Translations under genes and position numbers: made by a program
Shown here: in pieces, positions 8,368-16,747 of the stretch
Layout of the letters: every line of letters starts with the position of its first letter
Position numbering within the stretch: the first letter of the stretch is position 1
The notes under the pieces: generated by a model
The model's database searches: none
Told to the model about the DNA's origin: nothing
What the model saw: only the letters and a program-made list of their open reading frames with translations
From: Planctomycetales bacterium
GTDB lineage: Bacteria; Planctomycetota; Planctomycetia; Isosphaerales; Isosphaeraceae
NCBI GenBank assembly: GCA_027452145.1
Contig: DAIDHB010000310.1
Coordinates: 1 to 51,422 of the forward strand
Direction: 5' to 3'
Length of the DNA stretch: 51,422 bases

Positions 8368-9483
8368 TTGATCCGGATCGGAGTCATCGCGGGGGACGGG
8401 GTCGGCCCCGAGGTCATCAACGTGAGCCTGGATGTCCTGGCGCAGGTCGCCAGGCTCGAGGGGCTGGAATACTCGCTCCACCCGGTGGACATCGGGGGCG
8501 AGCGGTATCTCAAGACGGGCGAGGTGCTTCCCGACTCGGCCGTCCGCGACCTGCGCGGCATGGACGCGATCCTGCTGGGAGCCGTCGGCCATCCGGGCGT
8601 GCCTCCCGGCGTGCTTGAGAAGGGGATCCTGCTCAAGCTCCGGTTCGACTTCCAGCAATACATCAATCTCCGCCCGGTCCGGCTGTTTCCCGGGATCGAG
8701 GGCCCGATCCGCGGCAAGGGGCCCGATGACGTCGACATGGTCGTCGTCCGCGAGAATAACGAGGATCTCTACGTCGGCGCCGGCGGCTTCCTGCGCAAGG
8801 GGACGCCCGAGGAAGTGGCCATCCAGACCTCCATGAACACCCGCGCGGGCGTCGAGCGGACCCTCCGTTACGCGTTTGACCTCGCCCGGCGCCGCGCGGC
8901 CGAGGGGCCGTTCCGCGGCCTCTCCGAATCCGATCGCGGCCGAGGGCTGGTGCGACAGGTCACGATGGTCGCCAAGACGAACGTGCTGACCTTCGCGCAC
9001 GACCTGTGGATGCGGGCATTCGAGGAAGTCGGCCGCGACTATCCCGAGATCAGGTCGGATTACCAGCACGTCGACGCCTGCTGCATGCGGATGGTCGTCG
9101 CCCCCGAGCGCTTCGACGTGATCGTCACGACGAACATGTTCGGCGACATCATCACCGACCTTGGGGCCGTGCTCCAGGGGGGGATGGGCCTGGCGGCCTC
9201 GGGTAACATCAACCCCGAGCGGACGTTTCCCAGCATGTTCGAGCCCGTGCACGGCTCGGCCCCCGACATCGCGGGCAAGGGGGTCGCCAACCCGCTGGCG
9301 GCCATCCTGTCGCTGGCGATGATGTTCGACCACCTCGGGCACGCCGGCGCTGCCGGCCGGGTGCGCGCGGCCGTCGCGGGCCTGCTGCGCCAGCCCACGC
9401 CGCGCACCCCCGACCTGGGCGGTCGGGCCGGCACGGTCGAGGTCGGCCGGGCCGTCCAATCTCTGATTGCATCAAGTTCCTGA
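8368..9483 (+). CDS. isocitrate/isopropylmalate dehydrogenase family protein
   Basis: A 371-residue NAD(P)-dependent beta-decarboxylating dehydrogenase of the isopropylmalate/isocitrate/tartrate family, cytoplasmic. Seen: the N-terminus MIRIGVIAGDGVGPEV, the substrate-arginine region INLRPVRLFPG, VVVRENNEDLYVGAGG, the catalytic Lys in TMVAKTNVL, metal-binding aspartates in the stretch around TTNMFGDIITDLGA, and the nucleotide-binding FEPVHGSAPDIAGKG. The length is normal. The start is TTG 8368, because an upstream ATG at 8348 runs into a stop after seven codons; GAAGGGGAG at about 8352 serves as ribosome-binding site. RENNEDLYVG in the substrate loop is not the usual LeuB sequence, and no leu genes are adjacent. 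I therefore do not assign leuB; a tartrate or related 2-hydroxy-acid substrate is equally possible. Confidence 0.9.
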   Translation: MIRIGVIAGDGVGPEVINVSLDVLAQVARLEGLEYSLHPVDIGGERYLKTGEVLPDSAVRDLRGMDAILLGAVGHPGVPPGVLEKGILLKLRFDFQQYINLRPVRLFPGIEGPIRGKGPDDVDMVVVRENNEDLYVGAGGFLRKGTPEEVAIQTSMNTRAGVERTLRYAFDLARRRAAEGPFRGLSESDRGRGLVRQVTMVAKTNVLTFAHDLWMRAFEEVGRDYPEIRSDYQHVDACCMRMVVAPERFDVIVTTNMFGDIITDLGAVLQGGMGLAASGNINPERTFPSMFEPVHGSAPDIAGKGVANPLAAILSLAMMFDHLGHAGAAGRVRAAVAGLLRQPTPRTPDLGGRAGTVEVGRAVQSLIASSS

Positions 9484-9711
9484 GCCGGTTCGGCTCACGA
9501 GATGCCTGTCCGATCGTAGTATGCTTCGGGGCCTGTTCCTGACCTGGGGACACCGGGCGCCCCGGCGCGCGTCGGTCGTCGCCTAATTCGGGAAGAAAGC
9601 ACGGCGTCGCGCTAGCACGGATCGATCGGATTGTGTAGCTTATCAGTTGGGGGATTGTCGAGGCGACGCTCCGCCGACTGCCGCGTGGCCCACTTGCCCG
9701 AGGGAACACTG

Positions 9712-10680
9712 ATGCGCCCATTCAATCGCAGGTCGGGTCGACGACCCGGCTTCACCCTGATCGAGCTGCTGGTCGTGATTGCGATCATCGCCGTGCTCGT
9801 GGCGCTGATCATGCCGGCGGTTATGAATGCCCGCGAGGCCGCCAACCGGGCGAAGTGCCAGAACAACCTGCGGCAGCTCGGCATCGCGGCGCAGGAATAC
9901 CACGACTCCTTCAACTCGTTCCCATCGGGGTGGTACTGTCAGGGGCCCGTCTTCGACGCCAACAACAATCCGGTCGGCGGCGATACCAACTGCGCCTCCG
10001 TGATGTCGCCCTATCAGACCTACATGTGGAACGGGATGACCAGTCTGTTCCTGAAGATGGAGCAGAACAACCTCTGGAACGAGATCAATTTCAACCTGTA
10101 CACGACCGATCCCAGCAATGCCACCTCGATCCGGCGGACGATCGACGGGTTCGTCTGCCCCTCGAACCGGCGGGCGGTCACGGTCCAGACCGGCACCGGC
10201 AGCTCGCTGATCGCGCAGATCGGGCCGTCGGACTATCGCGCCAACATGGCGGCCGGCTACATCGCGCAGGTCGACACCAACTGCCCGAATCTCAATCCAA
10301 CGGTCGCCTCGACCAATCCGTTCTGCCTGGTGTACGACAACGGGGTGATGTATCAGAATTCCACGACGAACCTCGCCGACGTCACCGACGGCACCTCAAC
10401 CACGATCATCTTCGGCGAGAGCCTCTGGCCGCAGGGGGTCTGGTCGCAGGCGACGAGCTGCTGCGTGCGGACGAACCTCGACCGGACGATCAACCGGCCG
10501 ATCATGGTGAATAACCTGCCTTACTGGATGTACTGGGCCAGCAAGCATTCGAGCCAAGTGAACTTCGCGTTCTGCGACGGCAGTGTGCGGCCCCTCACGG
10601 CGCAGATCAACAAAGTCACGCTGAACCAGCTCATGACCCGCTCCGGCGGCGAGACGGTCTCGACCGATCAGATCCGGTAA
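9712..10680 (+). CDS. DUF1559 prepilin-like protein
   Basis: A 322-residue protein with a type IV pilin-like N-terminus: a short basic leader, then GFTLIELLVVIAIIAVLVALIMPAV, in which a prepilin peptidase would cut after Gly and methylate Phe. The rest matches the DUF1559 family, greatly expanded in planctomycetes, including AREAANRAKCQNNLRQLG after the helix and the C-terminal H-x9-DG signature (HSSQVNFAFCDGSVRPL). I chose the ATG at 9712 because it gives the standard short leader and has GAGGGAA upstream; a longer in-frame extension from 9631 would bury the signal. It has its own leader and is followed by a different gene family. It probably forms or decorates a pseudopilus or surface structure; its precise job is not known. 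Confidence 0.94.
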   Translation: MRPFNRRSGRRPGFTLIELLVVIAIIAVLVALIMPAVMNAREAANRAKCQNNLRQLGIAAQEYHDSFNSFPSGWYCQGPVFDANNNPVGGDTNCASVMSPYQTYMWNGMTSLFLKMEQNNLWNEINFNLYTTDPSNATSIRRTIDGFVCPSNRRAVTVQTGTGSSLIAQIGPSDYRANMAAGYIAQVDTNCPNLNPTVASTNPFCLVYDNGVMYQNSTTNLADVTDGTSTTIIFGESLWPQGVWSQATSCCVRTNLDRTINRPIMVNNLPYWMYWASKHSSQVNFAFCDGSVRPLTAQINKVTLNQLMTRSGGETVSTDQIR

Positions 10681-10756
10681 GGCCCGGGCCGGGCCCTGCG
10701 CGGCCTGCGGAACGGGCCTGCGGGGCGGCAGGGCAGGCCGTCAACGACCCGCGGCG

Positions 10757-10803
10757 GGCGGGCCGGTCGATCCGATCCGATCCGGGCCGGTCCGGTCCGG
10801 TCT
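10757..10803. repeat. short GATCC/GGTCC tandem repeats
   Basis: A run of imperfect 5-base units (GATCC three times, then GGTCC units) lies upstream of the DUF1549/DUF1553 gene. It reads as slippage-prone simple sequence; the flanking bases are equally rich in G and C. Confidence 0.5.
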
Positions 10804-10831
10804 GCGAGCGGATGGCGAGGAGGCGAGCCTC

Positions 10832-13348
10832 GTGAGATCCCACCCGCCCACGGTTGCTTTCAGGCCGGGCCGCCCCCGGCCGATCTTCTGGGTCTTCGTG
10901 CTCGCGGCCCTGGCCCTGCCGCCCCCGCCGGCGCCGGGCGGGCCGGACCGCCCCTCGATCGAGGTCGTGCCGCGCGAGCTGGTGCTCTCCGGCCGCGACG
11001 CCCGGCAGCAGCTCGCCGTGACGATCCGCGACGCCGGCGGGTCGCCGCGCGATGCCACCCGCTCATCGCGGTTCCGGGTGGATCCGCCCGGCCTCGTCGA
11101 GATCTCGCCCGACGGCGTCGTCCGGCCGGGGGGGGCGGGGTCCGGCAAGATCCGGATCTCGGCGGACGGGGTGCGCGACGAGGCCATCGTCTCGGTCGTG
11201 GTCGCTCAACCCGACCGCTCGCGGCCGGCGAGCTTCCGCGACGACGTGGTGCCGCTTCTGGCGAAGGCTGGCTGCAACATGGGCGCCTGCCACGGCAACC
11301 TGAGCGGCAAGGGCGGATTTCGCCTCAGCCTCCGGGGCGAGGACCCCGATTTCGACTTTCGCGCGCTCACGCGGGACCAGCTTGGCCGTCGGGTCGATGT
11401 CGTCCACCCGGAGCGCAGCCTGATCGTCGAGAAGCCGACGGGCCTCGTGGCGCACGAGGGCGGGCGAAGGTTCGGCCGCGACTCGATCGAGTGTGCCGCG
11501 CTGCTGCGATGGATTGCATCCGGAGCGCGCGACGACGGGCCGGCGGCGCCCCGGGTGACGGAGCTGAAGGTCGACCCGGCCGATCGCGTCACGGCCCCCG
11601 GGCAGTTGGCGCAGCAGCTCGTGGTCACGGCCCGGTTCGCGGACGGCACGACCCGCGACGTCACGCGGCAGGCGTCGTACGACCTGAGCGACCCGACGCG
11701 GTTTGAGGTGTCGGCCGACGGGCGGATCCAGGCTCGCGGGCCCGGCGAGGCGGCGGTCGCCGTCCGCTACCGCGACGGCCGCGCGACGAGCCGTCTGGCG
11801 TTCCCCGCCGACCGGCCGGGCTTTGTCTGGCGTGGCGGCGAGAGCAGCCACCCCGTCGATTGCGCCGTCTATCGCAAGCTCCGCGCCCTTCGGATCAACC
11901 CCTCGCCCGGCTGCGACGACCGCGTCTTCCTCCGCCGGGCCTTTCTCGACGCGATCGGCCGCCTGCCCGACCCGGGCGAGGTCCGCGCATTCCTCGCCGA
12001 CCGGGCGCCGGACCGCCGCGCCAGGCTGATTGACCACCTGGTCGATCGGCCCGAGTTCGCCGATTTCTGGGCGCTCAAGTGGGCGGACCTGCTGCGCAAC
12101 GAGGAGAAGACGATGGGCGACAAGGGCGCCTGGGTCTTCCACCGATGGCTCCGCGACGAGATCGCGGGCGACGTGCCGCTCGACGCGATGGTGCGCCGGA
12201 TTGTCACGGGACTCGGCTCGACGTGGCGGAATCCGCCGTCGAGCTTCTACCGGACCAATCGCGACGCGACGACGGCCGCCGAGAGTGTCGCCCAGGTATT
12301 TCTTGGCATCCGCATCCAGTGCGCCCGATGTCACAACCACCCATTCGACGTCTGGACGCAGGACGACTATTACGGCCTGGCGGCATTCTTCTCGAATGTC
12401 GTCCGCAAGGACCTCGACGCCGCCCGCAAGGACGCGCTCGACAAGCACGAGATCAACGGCGACGAGATCGTGTTCCTCGCCGGGCCGCCCGGTATGGTCC
12501 AGCCGAGGACCGGGGCTCGCCTGGCGCCAACGGCCCTGCACGGCCGGCCCGGGGGCGGCATGCCGGCGTCCGGCGAGAATGCTCTCGTGACGCTGGCCGA
12601 CTGGCTGACCCGCGACAACCGCCAGTTCGATCGCAACCTGGCCAACCGGGTCTGGTACCACGTGATGGGCCGAGGGATCGTGGACCCGGTGGACGACTTC
12701 CGCGACTCGAACCCGCCGTCGAACCCCGAGTTGCTGGACGCCGTGACCGGGCACTTCGTCGCGCACGGCCGCCGGCTCCGACCGACGGTGGCCTGGATCA
12801 TGAAGTCGCGGGTCTACCAGGCCGGGGCGACGCCGAATCCGACCAATCGCGACGACGAGGCGAACTTCTCGCACGCGACCGTTCGGCTGCTGCCGGCCGA
12901 GGTCCTGCTCGACGCGGTCTGCCAGGTGCTCGAGGTCCCCGAGCGCTTCCGCCGCGCGCCGGGAACGCTGCGGGCCGGGCAGTTGCCCGGCGTGGCGTCG
13001 GACGTGCCGTTCCTGAAGACGTTCGGCAAGCCCGAGCGGCTGCTGACGTGCGAGTGCGAGCGCTCCGAGGCGATCACGCTGGCCCAGGCGTTCCAGATGA
13101 TCAACGGCCCGACGATCCGCCGCAAGCTCGACAACGACTCCAACCGGATCGGCCGGCTGATGGCCGCGAAAGTGGACGAGGCCGCGATCCTCGATGAGCT
13201 GTACCTGGCCGCGCTCTCGCGCGAGCCTCGTGAGGCCGAGCGCGCGGGGGCGCTCGCGTATGTGCGCCGATCGAGCGACCGCCGCGCGGCGTGGGAGGAC
13301 ATCACCTGGGCGCTCCTGAACAGCAAGGAGTTCCTGCTCCGTCATTGA
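10832..13348 (+). CDS. DUF1549/DUF1553 cytochrome-like exported protein with BIG2-like domains
   Basis: An 838-residue protein of the planctomycete PSCyt2/PSD1 type. Order seen: signal peptide (VAFRPGRPRPIFWVFVLAAL), a bacterial-Ig-like repeat (about 45-130), a cytochrome-like section with CNMGACHG (a CX4CH spacing as in cytochrome c3 hemes), a second Ig-like repeat (about 245-325), DUF1549 with DFWALKWADLLRNEEK and the CARCHNHPFD motif (a CxxCH), and DUF1553 with NLANRVWYHVMGRGIVDPVDDFRDSNPPSNPELL split over its length. The ending is ALLNSKEFLLRH. The start is GTG 10832 with GAGGAGG at 10817-10823; an upstream ATG at 10812 ends after seven codons. The DUF1501 gene follows at 13599, the usual partner. 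The pair is common and abundant in planctomycetes but without an established reaction. The location is likely periplasmic or surface. Confidence 0.93.
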   Translation: MRSHPPTVAFRPGRPRPIFWVFVLAALALPPPPAPGGPDRPSIEVVPRELVLSGRDARQQLAVTIRDAGGSPRDATRSSRFRVDPPGLVEISPDGVVRPGGAGSGKIRISADGVRDEAIVSVVVAQPDRSRPASFRDDVVPLLAKAGCNMGACHGNLSGKGGFRLSLRGEDPDFDFRALTRDQLGRRVDVVHPERSLIVEKPTGLVAHEGGRRFGRDSIECAALLRWIASGARDDGPAAPRVTELKVDPADRVTAPGQLAQQLVVTARFADGTTRDVTRQASYDLSDPTRFEVSADGRIQARGPGEAAVAVRYRDGRATSRLAFPADRPGFVWRGGESSHPVDCAVYRKLRALRINPSPGCDDRVFLRRAFLDAIGRLPDPGEVRAFLADRAPDRRARLIDHLVDRPEFADFWALKWADLLRNEEKTMGDKGAWVFHRWLRDEIAGDVPLDAMVRRIVTGLGSTWRNPPSSFYRTNRDATTAAESVAQVFLGIRIQCARCHNHPFDVWTQDDYYGLAAFFSNVVRKDLDAARKDALDKHEINGDEIVFLAGPPGMVQPRTGARLAPTALHGRPGGGMPASGENALVTLADWLTRDNRQFDRNLANRVWYHVMGRGIVDPVDDFRDSNPPSNPELLDAVTGHFVAHGRRLRPTVAWIMKSRVYQAGATPNPTNRDDEANFSHATVRLLPAEVLLDAVCQVLEVPERFRRAPGTLRAGQLPGVASDVPFLKTFGKPERLLTCECERSEAITLAQAFQMINGPTIRRKLDNDSNRIGRLMAAKVDEAAILDELYLAALSREPREAERAGALAYVRRSSDRRAAWEDITWALLNSKEFLLRH

Positions 13349-13368
13349 CAGAATTTGGATTGAAGATT

Positions 13369-13506
13369 TTTGAACCACAGAGACAGAGAGAGAAGAAAGA
13401 GAGAATCATGCAAATCGGCGAGGCCGGGCGGGGCCTGAGCTTCCTAGAATTGCCAGGATCAGTGGGAAATCGTCTCTGTGAATCCTCTGTGTCTCTGTGG
13501 TTCAAA
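13369..13506. repeat. 138-base element bounded by inverted repeats
   Basis: The 17-base sequence at 13369-13385 (TTTGAACCACAGAGACA) is exactly inverted at 13490-13506. The outer bases and purine-rich flanks also resemble each other. The interior is AG/CT-rich at the ends and contains no credible gene. It is placed between the DUF1549/1553 and DUF1501 genes, which usually sit close together. It looks like a miniature inverted-repeat element or folded RNA. No target-site duplication is obvious by eye. Confidence 0.65.
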
Positions 13507-13598
13507 CTTCTTCATGGACCACAAGTGCGTCGTCCTGAGAGCGTCGTGGTTCCGCCCGCCGGTGACGTCCGTTCCTGACAGTGTCGGAGCCGAATAAG

Positions 13599-14990
13599 AT
13601 GCAAGGGTGTCCCGATTTCCAGGCGACGGGTCGATGGACGAGGCGGGCGCTGGTCCGCGCGGGGTTCGGCGGCGTGCTGGGCCTGGGGTTGCCGAGCTTG
13701 CTGCGCGCGGCCGATGCGCGGCGGACCGACCTGAAGCCGCGGGCGAAGCACGTCATCTTCCTGCATCAGTTCGGCGGGCCGTCGCACCTGGACACGTTCG
13801 ACATGAAGCCGGATGCGCCGTCCGGCATCCGCGGCGAGTTCGCGCCGATCGCCACGAATCAGCCGGGATTGCGGGTGAGCGAGCACCTGCCGCGGTTCGC
13901 CACGGTGATCGACCGATTCGCCCAGGTGCGGTCGGTGCATCACCGGATGCGCAACCACAACTCGGCGACCTATTACAGCCTGACCGGCCATACGCCGCCG
14001 CTCGACGACATCCGGCTCCGTGACACGCAGGAGCTCTATCCGGCCTACGGCAGCACGGTGTCCCGCTTGCGGCCGAGCGACGACCCGGCGATCCCGTCAT
14101 TCATCTCGTTCCCGCACGTGCTGCGGGATGGCAGCGTCACGCCTGGCCAGCACGCCAGCTTCCTGGGCAAGGCATTTGACCCGTTCTTCGTGGGGCAGGA
14201 CCCGAATAGCTCGAGCTTCCGCCTGCCCGAGCTGAGCCTGCCGTCGTCGTTGCCGACCGCGCGGCTCGATGATCGCCGCGGGCTCCAGCGGATGATCGAC
14301 CGGCAGGCGGATTTGCTGGAGTGGTCGGAGGCCGCGCAGGGGCTGGATGCGTTTTACTCGCGCGCCCTGACGATGCTCAGCAGCCCGGCCGTGAAGCGGG
14401 CTTTTGACCTGTCGTCCGAGCCGGCCCGGCTGCGCGACGAGTACGGCCGGACGACGTATGGCCAGAGCTGCCTGCTGGCTCGGCGGCTGGTCGAGGCCGG
14501 CGTGCGGTTCGTGACCGTGTATTACTCGTCGTCGATCGGCGGCCAGGCCAACGGCGGCTGGGACACGCATGGCGAGAACTTCAAGACGCTCAAGAACCGG
14601 CTGCTGCCGATCACCGATCGCACCGTGCCGACGTTGATCCGCGACATGGAGGCCCGCGGGCTCCTGGAGGAAACCCTGATCGTCTGGATGGGCGAGTTCG
14701 GCCGCTCGCCGAAGGTCACCAACACCCAGCAGTTCGGCCCGAACGGCCGCGACCACTGGCCCGACTGCTACACCGTGCTTTTCGCGGGCGGTGGCACGGT
14801 GCCGGGAGCGATCTACGGCTCCAGCGACCGGATCGGCGGCCACCCGGCGACGGATCCGGTCACGCCCGATGACATCGCGGCGACGATGTTCTGGGCCCTC
14901 GGCATCGACCCGGCGACCGAGGTCATGGACACGCTCGGCCGTCCGCTGCCGATCGCGGCCGGGAAGCCGGTTGAGGCGATCTTCGGCTGA
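13599..14990 (+). CDS. DUF1501 Tat-exported sulfatase-fold protein
   Basis: A protein of 463 residues (469 if the GTG at 13581 is used). DUF1501 proteins share the alkaline-phosphatase/sulfatase fold, are abundant in planctomycetes and usually sit beside a DUF1549/DUF1553 gene, as here. Seen: a twin-arginine leader TRRALVRAGFGGVLGLGLPS, FLHQFGGPSHLDTFDMKPDAP, VRSVHHRMRNHNSATYYSLTG, RFVTVYYSSSIGGQANGGWDTHGEN, WMGEFGRSPKV, GRDHWPDCYTVLFAGGG and a final TLGRPLP. The starting Met at 13599 follows GGAG at 13586-13589. Function and substrate are not established; no formylglycine motif (CxPxR) is apparent. The gene partner at 10832-13348 is separated by an inverted-repeat element, so common transcription may be interrupted here. 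Confidence 0.93.
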   Translation: MQGCPDFQATGRWTRRALVRAGFGGVLGLGLPSLLRAADARRTDLKPRAKHVIFLHQFGGPSHLDTFDMKPDAPSGIRGEFAPIATNQPGLRVSEHLPRFATVIDRFAQVRSVHHRMRNHNSATYYSLTGHTPPLDDIRLRDTQELYPAYGSTVSRLRPSDDPAIPSFISFPHVLRDGSVTPGQHASFLGKAFDPFFVGQDPNSSSFRLPELSLPSSLPTARLDDRRGLQRMIDRQADLLEWSEAAQGLDAFYSRALTMLSSPAVKRAFDLSSEPARLRDEYGRTTYGQSCLLARRLVEAGVRFVTVYYSSSIGGQANGGWDTHGENFKTLKNRLLPITDRTVPTLIRDMEARGLLEETLIVWMGEFGRSPKVTNTQQFGPNGRDHWPDCYTVLFAGGGTVPGAIYGSSDRIGGHPATDPVTPDDIAATMFWALGIDPATEVMDTLGRPLPIAAGKPVEAIFG

Positions 14991-14996
14991 GTCGGA

Positions 14997-15025
14997 TTGA
15001 CAGTCCTTATCAATTCGTCCATGAT
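14997..15025 (+). promoter_or_regulatory. likely promoter for the PEP-CTERM gene
   Basis: TTGACA at 14997-15002, a 17-base spacer and CATGAT at 15020-15025 precede the ATG at 15077 by 51 bases. This is the clearest housekeeping-type promoter in the window. Confidence 0.5.
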
Positions 15026-15076
15026 CCGCCTCGTGTGTAGCCGGTTGGATTGGGCCGATGACCAGGGAGGGTCCTC

Positions 15077-16084
15077 ATGCGCGGTCGCCTGCGATTGCTC
15101 GGTCACCTCGGGGCGCTGGTTCTCGTCGTCTGCTCGCTGGCCGCGACTGCCCGAGCGGACGCGCTTTACTCGGTGACCAACCTGGGCGCCGCCAATCCGT
15201 CCGCCGCGTTCCTGAATGGGACGAATCAGTTCGATCCCAGTGGGAACTACCTGAATGCGCTCAGCCCCACCGATCGGGCCGCGTTTCAGGCGGGGTCGTT
15301 CGATGTGTTTGCGCACACAGGTGCGGGGTACCACTCGTCCGTCCAGAATCCCCGGATGTCAGACGTTTCCGGGTTGGGGGATAGTAGGGGCCTCGCCTCG
15401 TTGTTCTGGATGAGCACAGGTAACAATCATGGCTTCTACATCGGGACTGGCAATCTGCCCTCTCCCGTGGGTTTTCTCCAGCAGATCGTTGCATACAGCC
15501 CAGCTCCTGAAGTGATACCTGAGACACCTTACTCTCCCCAGCTACAATCATCGGGTGTCGTCAATATGGTAATCACTTCAACCGTCGTGCCTGGCCACGC
15601 CTATTATGGGTCAGTCGCCGGTCTGAACGACACCAATGCCATGCTCCTCAATGCGACAGGCTTGCTGAACGGCGTCTCGACGCCCTACGTCCAGGGAAAT
15701 ATACCGGGCTTCAATACCGCTAGTTCGATCAAGCTCGGCAGCCTGGGCGGCTCCGTCGGACACGCGAGTGCCCTCAACAACAGCGACCAGATCGTCGGTT
15801 GGTCCCAGACCGCCGGCGGCGCCCAGCATGCGTTCCTCTGGGTAAACGGTCAGATGCAGGACCTGAACCTGATGATCCCGCCCACGTCGGGTATCAAGCT
15901 GATCGACGCCGTAGGGATCGACGCCTCGGGCCGGATCGCCGCCTACGGCACCGACGCCTCGGGCCAGATGGATGAGTTTCTGCTCACGCCCCAGGTAACA
16001 CCCGCCCCCGAGCCGAGCACGATTCTCGTGTTCGGCGCCGCGCTCGCGGCCCTCGCCGTCCGGCAGTACACCCGTCGCCGCTAA
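15077..16084 (+). CDS. PEP-CTERM exported protein with HAF-type repeats
   Basis: A 335-residue exported protein. The signal peptide is at 1-28 (LLGHLGALVLVVCSLAATARA). The body shows the HAF-type extracellular repeat pattern (LGSLGGSVGHASALNNSDQIVGWSQ followed by AQHAFLW, split around residue 220), seen in autotransporter-like and exported proteins. The C-terminus has the PEP-CTERM sorting tail: PAPEPSTILVFGAALAALAV followed by RQYTRRR, that is the PEP triplet, a membrane segment and a basic end. In the EPS-associated sorting system an exosortase would cleave it near PEP; no exosortase gene lies in this window. A strong promoter candidate is at 14997-15025. The gene stands alone, before the sigma factor. 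The body sequence beyond the repeats is unfamiliar. Confidence 0.9.
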   Translation: MRGRLRLLGHLGALVLVVCSLAATARADALYSVTNLGAANPSAAFLNGTNQFDPSGNYLNALSPTDRAAFQAGSFDVFAHTGAGYHSSVQNPRMSDVSGLGDSRGLASLFWMSTGNNHGFYIGTGNLPSPVGFLQQIVAYSPAPEVIPETPYSPQLQSSGVVNMVITSTVVPGHAYYGSVAGLNDTNAMLLNATGLLNGVSTPYVQGNIPGFNTASSIKLGSLGGSVGHASALNNSDQIVGWSQTAGGAQHAFLWVNGQMQDLNLMIPPTSGIKLIDAVGIDASGRIAAYGTDASGQMDEFLLTPQVTPAPEPSTILVFGAALAALAVRQYTRRR

Positions 16085-16112
16085 TCTCGCGATTTTTGCC
16101 CGAAGCTTGCAA

Positions 16113-16140
16113 GGAATTGGCCTGGGCGGCAACTCTCGTC
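16113..16140 (+). promoter_or_regulatory. possible ECF-type autoregulatory promoter
   Basis: GGAATT (16113-16118) and CGTC (16137-16140), 18 bases apart, fit the loose pattern of ECF promoters. The ATG of the sigma factor is at 16148, so a transcript from here would have almost no leader. This is a tentative match. Confidence 0.2.
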
Positions 16141-16147
16141 GGTAGCC

Positions 16148-16747
16148 ATGAGCGAGCCGAGCCGACCCCTCACGACCGAGCCGGGCCCTGTCGGTGCGGA
16201 TGCGAAAGCTCCGGACTGGGGCTCGACGCTGGCGGCCAACGAACGCTGGTTGCGGCGCGTGATCGCGTCGAGGCTGGGCGAGGCGCAGGCCGTCGACGAG
16301 GTGATGCAGGACGTCGCGCTGGCCGCGGTCGAGCAGCGTTCGCCGCTGCGCGACCCGGCACGCGCGACGGTCTGGCTTTATCGCCTGGCCGTGCGGCATG
16401 TTCTCATCTACCGGCGGAAGACCGGCCGGCGCCGCGGGCTGCTCGATCGCTACGCCGCGCGTTGCCAGCCGGATAGGAGCGACGGCGCATCGTCGCCGCT
16501 GGCCTGGCTGGTGCGCGACGAGCGGCAGGCCCTCGTGCAGCGGGCGCTTGCGATCCTGTCGCCTCGCGATGCCGAGCTCCTGGTGCTCAAGTACGCCGAG
16601 GGCTTCACCGCCCGCGAGCTGGCCGAGCGCCTGGGCGCGTCGGTCGCCACGATCGAGACCCGGCTCCATCGCGCGAAGGCCCGGCTTCGCGCCGAGCTGA
16701 CCCGGCTCTCGGCCGACTTCGAGGAATCCGACCATGAACCACGCTGA
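16148..16747 (+). CDS. ECF-type RNA polymerase sigma factor
   Basis: A 199-residue sigma-70 family protein without regions 1 and 3. Region 2 spans roughly residues 28-90 (EAQAVDEVMQDVALAAVEQR and ATVWLYRLAVRHVLIYRRK), and region 4 spans roughly 128-182 (LAILSPRDAELLVLKYAEGF, then TARELAERLGASVATIETRLHRAKARLR over its helix-turn-helix). It directs RNA polymerase to a special set of promoters; anti-sigma control is implied by the next gene, whose start lies inside this one (14 bases overlap). Tight coupling, the downstream membrane partner and the exported PDZ protein suggest an envelope-sensing unit. The planctomycete style is typical: no strong resemblance to RpoE itself. The start ATG 16148 has no clear Shine-Dalgarno, consistent with a leaderless or short-leader mRNA. 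Confidence 0.93.
   Translation: MSEPSRPLTTEPGPVGADAKAPDWGSTLAANERWLRRVIASRLGEAQAVDEVMQDVALAAVEQRSPLRDPARATVWLYRLAVRHVLIYRRKTGRRRGLLDRYAARCQPDRSDGASSPLAWLVRDERQALVQRALAILSPRDAELLVLKYAEGFTARELAERLGASVATIETRLHRAKARLRAELTRLSADFEESDHEPR

Noticed and set aside
8368..9483. naming the dehydrogenase leuB
   Set aside because: The substrate loop (RENNEDLYVG) is not typical and no leucine genes are adjacent.
13349..13598. transposase gene within the inverted-repeat element
   Set aside because: The interior is only about 100 bases and has no coding potential.
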